Shown here piece after piece: positions 5,457 through 12,414 of a stretch of DNA of 14,262 nucleotides. The position numbers and the translations under genes are program-made. The notes under the pieces were generated by a model that made no database searches, was not told the DNA's origin, and saw only the letters and a list, made by a program, of their open reading frames with translations. Source of the stretch: CAYVCP01 sp964450565 (lineage in GTDB: Bacteria > Patescibacteriota > Minisyncoccia > Minisyncoccales > CG1-02-41-26); assembly GCA_964450565.1 (NCBI GenBank), contig CAYVCP010000010.1, forward strand, positions 1-14,262. The letters run 5' to 3'. Every line of letters starts with the position of its first letter. The stretch's first letter is position 1.

Positions 5457-6719
5457 ATGCTAAACATTAAGTTTATTAGAGAGAACAAAGAATTAATGGA
5501 AAAGGTCATTAAAGAAAAGGGGATTGATTTAGACCTTTCTTCTTTACTTCTTTTAGATGAAAAAAGAAGAAGCCTCATAAGTAATCAAGAAGTTTTAAGA
5601 TCAGAACAGAATAAATTAACCAAAGATGATATTGAAAAAGCAAGAGAGTTAAAACAAAAACAAAAACCTTTATTAGAAGAACTCTCTTTGGTGGAAAAAG
5701 AGTATAAAAGGTTAATGTTAATGGTTCCTAATGTCTACTCACCAGATAGCCCAATTGGTAAAGATGATAGAGACAATAAAGAAATATATACATGGGGAAA
5801 GGTTCCCACATTTGATTTTAAGTTAAAAAATCATATTGAAATAGGGAAAGATTTAGACTTAATTGATTTTGAAAAAGGTGTTAAAACTTCAGGGTTTAGA
5901 GGGTATTATTTAAAAAACGAATTAGTATTAGTTCACTTTGCTTTGTTATGGCATGCTTTGTTAAAAATGGTAGAAAAAGGATTTACCCCAATGCTCCCCC
6001 CAACCATTTTAAAAGATTTTGCTTTGACTGGTTCAGGACATTTTCCTTTTGGCAAAGACGAAGTTTATCAGATAGGGAATCCAGGGAAGCTTTCAACGGG
6101 TGAAGACATTAAGGAGCCAGCATACTTAGCTGGAACTTCAGAACCATCTCTCTTGTCTTATTTCTCTGATTCGTTATTAGAAGAAAAAGAGCTTCCTAAA
6201 AAAGCTTGTGGTTTTTCTCAATGCTACAGATCTGAAGTTGGATCTTATGGAAAAGATGCAAAAGGATTATATCGGGTCCATGAATTTATGAAAGTAGAAC
6301 AAGTTGTTTTATGCAAAGCTGACTTGAAAGAATCTAATGATTGGTTAGAAAAGATGAAAGAGTTTTCTGAAGGAATTCTTAAAGAATTAAACTTACCATA
6401 CAGAGTGTTGCAAATTTGCACAGGAGATATGGGTGCTGGAAAACATAAGATGTATGATATTGAAACATGGATGCCAGGAAGGAATGCATATGGAGAGACA
6501 CACTCTGATTCTAATTTAACAGATTGGCAATCAAGGAGATTGAATATTAGGTACAAAAAAGGAAATGAAAAGAAGTATGTTTATGCTTTGAATAACACAG
6601 TATTAGCTTCACCGAGAATTTTGATAGCTATTTTAGAGAATTATCAGAACAAAGACGGAAGCGTTAATATTCCCAAGGTATTACATAAGTATTTACCTTT
6701 TAAAAAGATTACTAAATGA
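5457..6719 (+). CDS. serS: Seryl-tRNA synthetase, class II
   Basis: The enzyme charges tRNA-Ser with serine. The 420-residue protein has the family's N-terminal antiparallel coiled-coil arm (about residues 28-100), which contacts the long variable arm of tRNA-Ser, followed by the class II core. The TxE motif is T227-S-E229. Motif 2 is around CYRSEVGSYGKDAKGLYRVH (256-275) with R258. The serine-binding region ETHSDSNLTDWQSRRLNIRY is at 347-366. Motif 3 is SPRILIAILENYQ (385-397) with R387. The length is typical. The start follows the T-box terminator by 13 nt and has no clear Shine-Dalgarno. The last four bases overlap the next gene (ATGA). Expression is expected to rise when tRNA-Ser is uncharged. 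Confidence 0.96.
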   Translation: MLNIKFIRENKELMEKVIKEKGIDLDLSSLLLLDEKRRSLISNQEVLRSEQNKLTKDDIEKARELKQKQKPLLEELSLVEKEYKRLMLMVPNVYSPDSPIGKDDRDNKEIYTWGKVPTFDFKLKNHIEIGKDLDLIDFEKGVKTSGFRGYYLKNELVLVHFALLWHALLKMVEKGFTPMLPPTILKDFALTGSGHFPFGKDEVYQIGNPGKLSTGEDIKEPAYLAGTSEPSLLSYFSDSLLEEKELPKKACGFSQCYRSEVGSYGKDAKGLYRVHEFMKVEQVVLCKADLKESNDWLEKMKEFSEGILKELNLPYRVLQICTGDMGAGKHKMYDIETWMPGRNAYGETHSDSNLTDWQSRRLNIRYKKGNEKKYVYALNNTVLASPRILIAILENYQNKDGSVNIPKVLHKYLPFKKITK

Positions 6720-7441
6720 ATACTTTAATTATCTTACACGGCTGGCAGAGCCAAAAAGAAAAATGGCAACAAATTAAAGATGGACTTCAAATGGAAGGAT
6801 TAAATGTTTTGGTACCTGATATCCCTGGTTTCAAGAAAGAAACAGAGCTTTTGAATCCTTGGATCTTGGATGATTATGTAAAATGGTTAGAAGAATTTTT
6901 AGACTCTAAACATATTGATAATGATTTCTTTTTATTGGGACATTCTTTTGGCGGAAGAATATCTATTAAATTTGCCAAGAAACATCCAAAGAAAATTAAA
7001 GGACTTATTCTAGTTGCTTCAGCTGGTATTAAGAATAATTCTTTAACAAAAAAGATATTGCTTTTTGGAGCCTTATTGGTGAGAAAATTAAGAATTGAGG
7101 ATGCACCTTTTCTAAAAGGAGCAAAAGCTTTTTTAAGGAAATTCTTTTATACTTTTATTCTACGAAAAACAGACTATCTTAATACATCGGGTGCCTTGCA
7201 AGAAACTATAAAGAATGTTTTAGAAGAAGACCTAACACCTCTTTTGAAAGATATTAAAAATTCTACTTTGCTTATTTGGGGAGATAAAGATAAACTAACA
7301 CCCCTTTTTCATGGAAAGAAAATGCATTTTGAAATTAAGAATTCTAAACTTAAAATATTAAGAGGAGTTGGTCATACCCCTTACCTTGAATGTCCTAAAT
7401 TATTAATTAAAATAATTAAAGAATATGTCATCTCCCTTTAA
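6716..7441 (+). CDS. Alpha/beta-hydrolase fold protein
   Basis: This is a 241-residue single-domain alpha/beta hydrolase without a signal peptide, so probably cytoplasmic. The oxyanion-hole motif HGW is at 8-10. The nucleophile elbow GHSFGG is at 75-80, with Ser77. The acid is probably Asp192 in WGDKDKLTP, and the catalytic histidine is His220 in GVGHTPYLECP. A lid of about 60 residues lies between 105 and 170. The substrate cannot be read from sequence; esterase, lipase-like or C-C hydrolase activities are all possible. Its position between serS (4-nt overlap) and a Mur ligase (17-nt overlap) suggests an envelope-related or housekeeping job, but this is only context. No Shine-Dalgarno is visible. 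Confidence 0.88.
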   Translation: MNTLIILHGWQSQKEKWQQIKDGLQMEGLNVLVPDIPGFKKETELLNPWILDDYVKWLEEFLDSKHIDNDFFLLGHSFGGRISIKFAKKHPKKIKGLILVASAGIKNNSLTKKILLFGALLVRKLRIEDAPFLKGAKAFLRKFFYTFILRKTDYLNTSGALQETIKNVLEEDLTPLLKDIKNSTLLIWGDKDKLTPLFHGKKMHFEIKNSKLKILRGVGHTPYLECPKLLIKIIKEYVISL

Positions 7442-8984
7442 ATTATTTTTATTTCTTTTTATTATTGTTTTTACTGACAGATTGTTTTTTTGGCTTTGGC
7501 TTTGGCAGTTAAAGAATTATCATTTCAAAAGGTTTATTGATCATTTTAGAACACAAAAAGGAAAAAGATTAGTTCTTAATTTACAAAACAGTATTTTAGT
7601 ATTTCTAATTTTTTATCTATATTTTACTTCCTTAATCAAGGAAGAATACTTGTCTTTTTATTTTTATATCTCTTGGCTTATCTTGGTACTTTTGTTTTTC
7701 ATCTTACTTTGTTTTAAAGCTTTATTGAATTTCGTTAAGTTAAAAACAAAATTTCCTGTTTTTACTAAAAAGAGTACAATTTTAGTATTATTCAGCTTAC
7801 TATTGGAAATAATAACTGTTCTGTTGTTATATCCCTTAGAAGAGCCTGTGATTGTGATATTTTTATTAGTTTATTTTTTATCTCCTATCCTATTTTCTTT
7901 AATTGTTTTTTTGTTTCAACCCCTTACTGTGTTGCAAAGAAAAAGAATTTTAAAAAAAGCTACAATAAAAAGAAGCAATTTTCCTAACCTAAAAGTTATT
8001 GGTATTGTGGGAAGCTATGGTAAAACTTCAACAAAAGAATATTTAGCCCATATTTTATCTAATAAATTTAAGGTTTTGAAAACTAAAGAGCATATAAATG
8101 CAGAATTAGGCATAGCTCAAACTATTTTGGATAAACTTGATTCTTCTTATGAGGTTTTTGTTTGTGAGATAGGAGCATATGAAGTCGGTAAGATAAAAGA
8201 AGTTGCAGAAGTTATAAAACCAGATGTTAGTGTTTTGTGTGGTATTAACGAACAACACATGGCTACTTTTGGAAGTCAACAAAATATTATAAAAGCAAAA
8301 TTTGAGCTTATGGAAAGTTTGGGGAAAGAAGGGATAATGATTATCAATAAAGATAGCAGGTTTACAAACAGAGAAGTCAAAAAAGAAAGCATTTTTTGTT
8401 CTTCTCAAGAATTAAAAAATATTGTTGTGGAAAAAGAAAAAGTTTCCTTTTCTTTTGATAATGTTTATTTTTCTGTCAAAGCTATTGGAAGACAAAATAT
8501 TATCAATATATTACTTGCTATTAAAACAGCGAGAAAATTGGGAATGAATCTAGAGGAAATTTCTTATTCTCTAAAAGATTTCACCCTAAAAGAGGGTATG
8601 AGCTTAAAAACTAATAATATCAATGTAATTGATAGCACATATTCTTCTAATCCAGACGGAGTTTTAGCAGATTTAGATTATTTAGGTTTTTTCAATGGAA
8701 AGAAAATTATTATAATGCCTTGTTTAATTGAATTAGGAGAATCATCAAAAGAAGTTCACGAAAGGATAGGAAGAAAAATTGGGAGAGTTTGTGATTTTGC
8801 TATTGTCACAACCAAGGAAAGATTCAAAGACATAGAAAGGGGTGCTTTAGAAAGTGGAATGCAAGAAAAAAATATAGTATTTTTAGCAAAAGCACAAGAT
8901 ATTACAAATATTATAAAAAAGTATTATGGAAAGAACAATGTCGTTTTATTAGAAAGTAGAGTGCCAAAGAGGATTTCATTATGA
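7425..8984 (+). CDS. Membrane-anchored MurF-like Mur ligase
   Basis: The C-terminal two thirds are a Mur ligase of the MurF type. MurF adds D-Ala-D-Ala to the UDP-MurNAc-tripeptide in ATP-dependent peptidoglycan precursor synthesis. The P-loop GSYGKTST is at 196-203. The central domain shows EHINAELG (222-229), EIGAYEVGKIKE (248-259) and GINEQHMATFGS (273-284), followed by the conserved lysine in IIKAKFEL. The C-terminal domain has DSTYSSNPDGVLADL, comparable to the D-A-Y-N-A-N-P-D segment of MurF. Oddly, the usual N-terminal substrate domain of MurF is replaced by about 165 residues of mostly hydrophobic sequence with roughly five membrane segments, so the enzyme should sit at the inner face of the membrane. 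The 519-residue length exceeds a normal MurF (about 450). Because the substrate-binding domain differs, the exact substrate is uncertain. It overlaps its neighbours by 17 and 4 nt. Confidence 0.85.
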   Translation: MSSPFKLFLFLFIIVFTDRLFFWLWLWQLKNYHFKRFIDHFRTQKGKRLVLNLQNSILVFLIFYLYFTSLIKEEYLSFYFYISWLILVLLFFILLCFKALLNFVKLKTKFPVFTKKSTILVLFSLLLEIITVLLLYPLEEPVIVIFLLVYFLSPILFSLIVFLFQPLTVLQRKRILKKATIKRSNFPNLKVIGIVGSYGKTSTKEYLAHILSNKFKVLKTKEHINAELGIAQTILDKLDSSYEVFVCEIGAYEVGKIKEVAEVIKPDVSVLCGINEQHMATFGSQQNIIKAKFELMESLGKEGIMIINKDSRFTNREVKKESIFCSSQELKNIVVEKEKVSFSFDNVYFSVKAIGRQNIINILLAIKTARKLGMNLEEISYSLKDFTLKEGMSLKTNNINVIDSTYSSNPDGVLADLDYLGFFNGKKIIIMPCLIELGESSKEVHERIGRKIGRVCDFAIVTTKERFKDIERGALESGMQEKNIVFLAKAQDITNIIKKYYGKNNVVLLESRVPKRISL

Positions 8985-9988
8985 TTATAAAAGAAATAAA
9001 AGATAAAAATATTTGGGAAAACTTTTTTATACCAACAACAAATAAAACATTTTTACAATCTTGGTATTGGGGAGAGTTTCAAAAGAATTTGGGAGAAGAA
9101 GTGAAAAGAGTTGGTATTTTTAGCCACGATCAGCTTATTGCTGTTTTTCAAATTGTTAAAATTAAAGCAAAGAGAGGAACTTTTCTTTTAGTATCTCATC
9201 CTCTTTCGGTAAAAAAAGAGATTTTAGATTTTTTTGTTAAAGAGTTAAAAAAGTTAGCTAAGGGTTGTCATTTTATAAGATTTTCTCCTATTTGCGAAAG
9301 GAATGAGGATAATCAAAGAATGTTTGCTTCTCTTGGTTTTAAAAAAGCACCTATTCATGTTCATCCTGAATTGACATGGGAATTAGATTTAAATCTTACA
9401 GAAGAGGAGTTATTGCGAAACATGAGAAAAACAACAAGGTATTTAATTAAACAAGGAGGAAATAATACTGATCTTTTAATAGAAAAATCTTCTGATATAA
9501 AAGATATTAAAATTTTTAATGAAATTTATCAATCTACCGTAGAAAGGCATAATTTTCATCCTTTTTCTTTAAACTATTTAGAAAAAGAGTTTTTAAATTT
9601 TAAAAATAATACTTTGATATTTTTGGCTAAATATAAAGGAGACTATATAGCTTCAGCAGTTGTTATTTTTTGGTCTAATATTGGGTTCTATCACCAAGGA
9701 GCTTCAAATCAAAAATATCCGAAAATACCAGCTTCTTATTTGATGCAATGGGAGGCCATCAAAGAGGCAAAGAAAAGGGGATGTAAAAAATATAATTTTT
9801 GGGGTATAGCAGACGTTAAAACAGAAAAAGAACTAATCAAACATCCATGGAAGGGACTTAGCTTATTTAAAAAAGGTTTCGGGGGCTATGAGAAAGCATA
9901 TCTTAAAACCCAAGATCTTCCTTTAAAATTTAGATATAAATTTATACGTTTGTTTGAGGTTTTAAGAAAGAAAAAGAGGGGATTATGA
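8981..9988 (+). CDS. FemAB-family peptidoglycan branch aminoacyltransferase
   Basis: Proteins of the FemABX family move amino acids from aminoacyl-tRNA to the stem peptide of lipid II, building the interpeptide branch. The 335-residue protein has the usual double GNAT-like fold. The N-terminal marker is FLQSWYWGEFQKNLGE (24-39). The RKTTRYLIKQG block (149-159) corresponds to the family's R-x-x-I-R-R-A region. The second half has YHQGAS and the C-terminal signature NFWGIAD...HPWKGLSLFKKGFGG. There is no signal or membrane segment. The start overlaps the MurF-like gene by 4 nt and is preceded by an AGAGGA purine block, a plausible ribosome binding site. The amino acid added is not readable; Gly, Ala and Ser are known in the family. 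Its linkage to a T-box-controlled serS makes Ser an attractive guess. Confidence 0.87.
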   Translation: MIIKEIKDKNIWENFFIPTTNKTFLQSWYWGEFQKNLGEEVKRVGIFSHDQLIAVFQIVKIKAKRGTFLLVSHPLSVKKEILDFFVKELKKLAKGCHFIRFSPICERNEDNQRMFASLGFKKAPIHVHPELTWELDLNLTEEELLRNMRKTTRYLIKQGGNNTDLLIEKSSDIKDIKIFNEIYQSTVERHNFHPFSLNYLEKEFLNFKNNTLIFLAKYKGDYIASAVVIFWSNIGFYHQGASNQKYPKIPASYLMQWEAIKEAKKRGCKKYNFWGIADVKTEKELIKHPWKGLSLFKKGFGGYEKAYLKTQDLPLKFRYKFIRLFEVLRKKKRGL

Positions 9989-10728
9989 AAAGAAGAGGAA
10001 CAAGAAGAAAAAAAACATTTTTTTTAAAAAAGAAATCATTCCTGATTATTTTTTTGAGTTTTTTAATTGTATGTGTTTCATTTTGGTTTTTCTTTTTTTG
10101 TTCTATTTTTGATATTAAGAAAGCTCAAATATCATTAGTGAAAGATAGCGATCAGATTAATGAAATTATTACAAGAGAATTACAAACAAAAAGCCTTTTT
10201 ATTTTTAAAAGAAAAAATTTGTTTCTTTTTAGGAAAAAAAGAGTGATAAACGAATTGTTAAAACAAATTCCGAGAATAAAAAATATTAGTATAAGAAATA
10301 ATTTTTCACGATACTTATTAGTAAACGTAAAAGAAAGAGAAGCAGTCTTAATCTTATGTAATAATGATTGTTATTTAGTAGATGAAGATAGAATAATCTT
10401 TGAAAAAGGAGAGAGAGATGATTTAAGTTTTGTTTTTGTAAATGATGATATATTTATCCCAAAAGAAGCAATGCCAGAAGAGACTTTTAGTCAAATTATG
10501 AAAATAGATAGCTTTTTAAGAGAAAAATTAGAGATTGAAATTGGTAGGTTTATCTTAGAAAAAAAGTTTATTTTAAGAACCAAAGAGGGATGGGAAATTT
10601 ATTTTGACTTAGAACAAGACATTGAATTATCTCTCTTAAAATTAAAACTTCTTTTAGAAAAAGAAATTGAAAATACTAAAAGTCTTGAATATATTGATTT
10701 AAGATTTTCTAAAGTTTATTATAAGTAA
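9985..10728 (+). CDS. ftsQ: Cell-division protein FtsQ/DivIB
   Basis: FtsQ is a bitopic membrane protein of the divisome that scaffolds FtsB/FtsL. The 247-residue protein has a strongly basic N-terminus (KRRGTRRKK...KKK), one membrane segment (about 18-40), a POTRA-like domain (about 42-115: FDIKKAQISL ... IPRIKNISIRNNF ... VNVKEREAVL), and the beta domain, ending YIDLRFSKVYYK. That ending is typical of FtsQ (Y-I-D-L-R-F). It overlaps the FemAB gene by 4 nt, with a GAGGGG block just before the ATG. ftsA and ftsZ, often downstream, are absent; the next gene is convergent corA. It is the last gene of the serS operon. Confidence 0.88.
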   Translation: MKRRGTRRKKTFFLKKKSFLIIFLSFLIVCVSFWFFFFCSIFDIKKAQISLVKDSDQINEIITRELQTKSLFIFKRKNLFLFRKKRVINELLKQIPRIKNISIRNNFSRYLLVNVKEREAVLILCNNDCYLVDEDRIIFEKGERDDLSFVFVNDDIFIPKEAMPEETFSQIMKIDSFLREKLEIEIGRFILEKKFILRTKEGWEIYFDLEQDIELSLLKLKLLLEKEIENTKSLEYIDLRFSKVYYK

Positions 10729-10737
10729 ACTTATTTT
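10712..10737. terminator. Weak hairpin between convergent ftsQ and corA
   Basis: AAGTTTA (10712-10718) and TAAACTT (10726-10732) form a perfect 7-bp inverted repeat with a TTATAAG loop. The repeat covers the ftsQ stop codon and reaches the corA stop codon, which lies only 2 nt away. A short ATTTT follows on the plus strand and no good T run on the minus strand. It is the only candidate terminator for either gene. The stem is AT-rich and weak. Confidence 0.4.
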
Positions 10738-11645
10738 GTCCATTTTTTATGACGGAAAAAGAGTAGCATAATAACTACTCCAAACCCCATCAAGCTCATA
10801 ATAATCCAAAATCCATAGTTATGTCCTACAATAGGCATGTCTGTGTTCATCCCAAATATGGCTGCAAAAAGATTCAATGGGAATACTATAACAGAAAAAA
10901 TTGTTAGCATTTTAATGATTTCATTAGTCCTTGTAGTCAGCAAGGATTGGTTAGTTGAATCTAAAGCAGAAAGAGTTTTAGCTCTACTATCTAGGTTACC
11001 AATAACCATATTATAAATATTTAGTAGGCTATTAAAATAGGGGATCATTTTTTTATCAAAGAATTTCTTTGATTCTTTGGTTAAATCTTCTAATACTATT
11101 TTTTGTGGTTCTATTATTCTTTGAAAACCAATAATATCTCTTTGGACTTCGGATATTAAATTTACTCCTTCGTTGTGTCTTTTTTGGTAAACAGCTTCTT
11201 CAATTTCAGCGAGAGCTTTTCTCATGTTTGTTAGTTTTGGAAAGCTAGCTACTAAAATTTGTTTTATTATTCTATATAATAATTCTCCAGAGCCATCAGA
11301 AGTATAGTCATCCCTATATTCTTCATAGAGATTGCATTTATCAAAGATTGCTTTTAAAGGAACTATGTTTTTATAATGATTAGTTATAATGTAATCTTTA
11401 GAAACTATGATATCTAACTCTAATGGAATGGTTTGTTTAGTTACTGGATTAAAAAAAGGATAAAAAAGCACAACAAATAAATAATCTCCAAAATCTTCTA
11501 TCTTTGGATAATCCAAAGAAGGAAGTAATTCATCTAAAACTAAAGGGTGAAGATTAAAGTTTTGCCCTAACCATTCTAAATCTTCTTCTGTAGGAGATTT
11601 GACATCAATCCAGGTGAGATGTTTTGATTTAATAACGTGATACAT
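10731..11645 (-). CDS. corA: CorA-family divalent metal ion channel
   Basis: CorA proteins are homopentameric inner-membrane channels for Mg2+, with some family members carrying Co2+, Ni2+ or Zn2+. The 304-residue protein has a large N-terminal cytoplasmic alpha/beta domain, a long helical stalk (about 120-240), and two C-terminal membrane segments (about 245-264 and 277-297). The signature GMN is at 265-267 (IFGMNTDMP), and a basic tail HKKWTK ends the protein. Length and architecture fit the family. The substrate ion is not determined by sequence alone. The ATG is 6 nt from a -10 box, so the mRNA is probably leaderless. It is divergent from hrcA across about 107 bp. Confidence 0.93.
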   Translation of the reverse strand: MYHVIKSKHLTWIDVKSPTEEDLEWLGQNFNLHPLVLDELLPSLDYPKIEDFGDYLFVVLFYPFFNPVTKQTIPLELDIIVSKDYIITNHYKNIVPLKAIFDKCNLYEEYRDDYTSDGSGELLYRIIKQILVASFPKLTNMRKALAEIEEAVYQKRHNEGVNLISEVQRDIIGFQRIIEPQKIVLEDLTKESKKFFDKKMIPYFNSLLNIYNMVIGNLDSRAKTLSALDSTNQSLLTTRTNEIIKMLTIFSVIVFPLNLFAAIFGMNTDMPIVGHNYGFWIIMSLMGFGVVIMLLFFRHKKWTK

Positions 11646-11651
11646 TTTTTT

Positions 11652-11680
11652 ATTTTAACATTTATTTTTAAAAATAAGAA
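11652..11680 (-). promoter_or_regulatory. Promoter of corA, leaderless type with extended -10
   Basis: On the minus strand TGTTAAAAT (complement of 11652-11660) is an extended -10 box. Its hexamer TAAAAT ends 6 nt before the corA ATG. A poor -35 candidate TTCTTA lies 17 nt upstream (complement of 11675-11680). No Shine-Dalgarno is present. Confidence 0.5.
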
Positions 11681-11700
11681 TATTGGGTGTGGATAGAGAT

Positions 11701-11729
11701 ATCAGCAGTCGTAGCTCTTGACTGCTGAT
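11701..11729. promoter_or_regulatory. CIRCE-like operator, probable HrcA binding site
   Basis: ATCAGCAGTC (11701-11710) and GACTGCTGAT (11720-11729) form a perfect 10-bp inverted repeat separated by exactly 9 nt. The classical CIRCE element is TTAGCACTC-N9-GAGTGCTAA. Aligned with it, each arm keeps seven of nine bases, and both changes are mirrored in the other arm. It overlaps the -35 box of the hrcA promoter, so a bound repressor would block transcription. Its place just before hrcA-grpE-dnaK supports heat-shock autoregulation. Confidence 0.85.
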
Positions 11730-11746
11730 TATTTATTTCCTATAAT
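11718..11746 (+). promoter_or_regulatory. Promoter of hrcA-grpE-dnaK, leaderless type
   Basis: TTGACT (11718-11723), a 17-nt spacer and a perfect TATAAT (11741-11746) form a near-consensus vegetative promoter, the strongest in the window. The -10 box is 6 nt before the hrcA ATG, so the transcript should start at or next to the start codon. The -35 box is embedded in the CIRCE-like repeat. Confidence 0.85.
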
Positions 11747-11752
11747 ACTATT

Positions 11753-12412
11753 ATGACTGTAGAAAGACAAAATTTAATCTTAGAGACAGTTGTTGAAGAA
11801 TATATTAAAAATGTTTTTCCTATTAGCTCTGATTACTTGAAACAAGAATGTGACCTTGATGTTTGTTCTTCAACAATTAGATTAGACTTAGCTGAATTAA
11901 CGGGAAAGGGGTACTTAGAGAAACCCCATACGTCTTCAGGAAGGGTGCCAACAGACAAAGGGTATAGATTTTTTGTTGATTCCTTAAAAAGAAAACAAAA
12001 AAAGAGTTATTTTAATAATTTTTTTAAAGAAGTTGAAAATCAAATTCATCTTTTTCAACTTTTGACGGAAAATTTAGCTCATTTATCTGCAGGGTTAAGT
12101 ATCATACAAAACGAAGATATCTTTTGGAAAGAGGGATGGGAAGAAATAGTAAAAATACCAGAATTTCAAGATATGGGATATTTTAAGGATTTTTTAGAAT
12201 TAGTAAAAGAATTTGAAAAGAAGATTGATTTGATTGATGTTGAAAAAGAAGTTAAAGTATTTATTGGTAAAGAGATACCCTTTAAAGAAAAAAATTTTAG
12301 TATGATTGTTTCTAAATCAAAGGATTGTGTCTTTGCTATACTGGGCCCTAAAAGAATGGATTTTAAAAAGAATATTGCTTTAATGGATTCGCTTTTAGAC
12401 GCCTTTAAATAA
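11753..12412 (+). CDS. hrcA: Heat-inducible transcription repressor HrcA, short form
   Basis: HrcA represses chaperone operons by binding CIRCE and is tuned by the chaperone state of the cell. The 219-residue protein keeps the N-terminal winged-helix domain: ISSDYLK, then the recognition-helix region CSSTIRLDLAEL (38-49), then the wing signature PHTSSGRVPTDKGYRFFVD (58-76). Two things are odd. First, it is much shorter than the usual 330-350 residues. The middle dimerisation and GAF-like parts are cut down, although the end around FSMIVSKSKDCVFAILGPKRMDFKKNIALMD still resembles the family's C-terminus. Second, the well-conserved Asn of the T-I-R-N motif is Leu44 here. A CIRCE-like operator with a nonstandard sequence precedes the gene. 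The frame is open from the ATG, with grpE 2 nt downstream, so the short length is not a visible frameshift. Confidence 0.92.
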   Translation: MTVERQNLILETVVEEYIKNVFPISSDYLKQECDLDVCSSTIRLDLAELTGKGYLEKPHTSSGRVPTDKGYRFFVDSLKRKQKKSYFNNFFKEVENQIHLFQLLTENLAHLSAGLSIIQNEDIFWKEGWEEIVKIPEFQDMGYFKDFLELVKEFEKKIDLIDVEKEVKVFIGKEIPFKEKNFSMIVSKSKDCVFAILGPKRMDFKKNIALMDSLLDAFK

Positions 12413-12414
12413 TT

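Noticed and set aside
6245..6556. 103-residue open frame on the minus strand inside serS
   Set aside because: It lies across class II motif 2 of SerRS and the serine-binding region, which explain the sequence fully; no start signals.
8106..8408. 100-residue open frame on the minus strand inside the MurF-like gene
   Set aside because: It is the shadow of the conserved central Mur ligase domain, without start signals.
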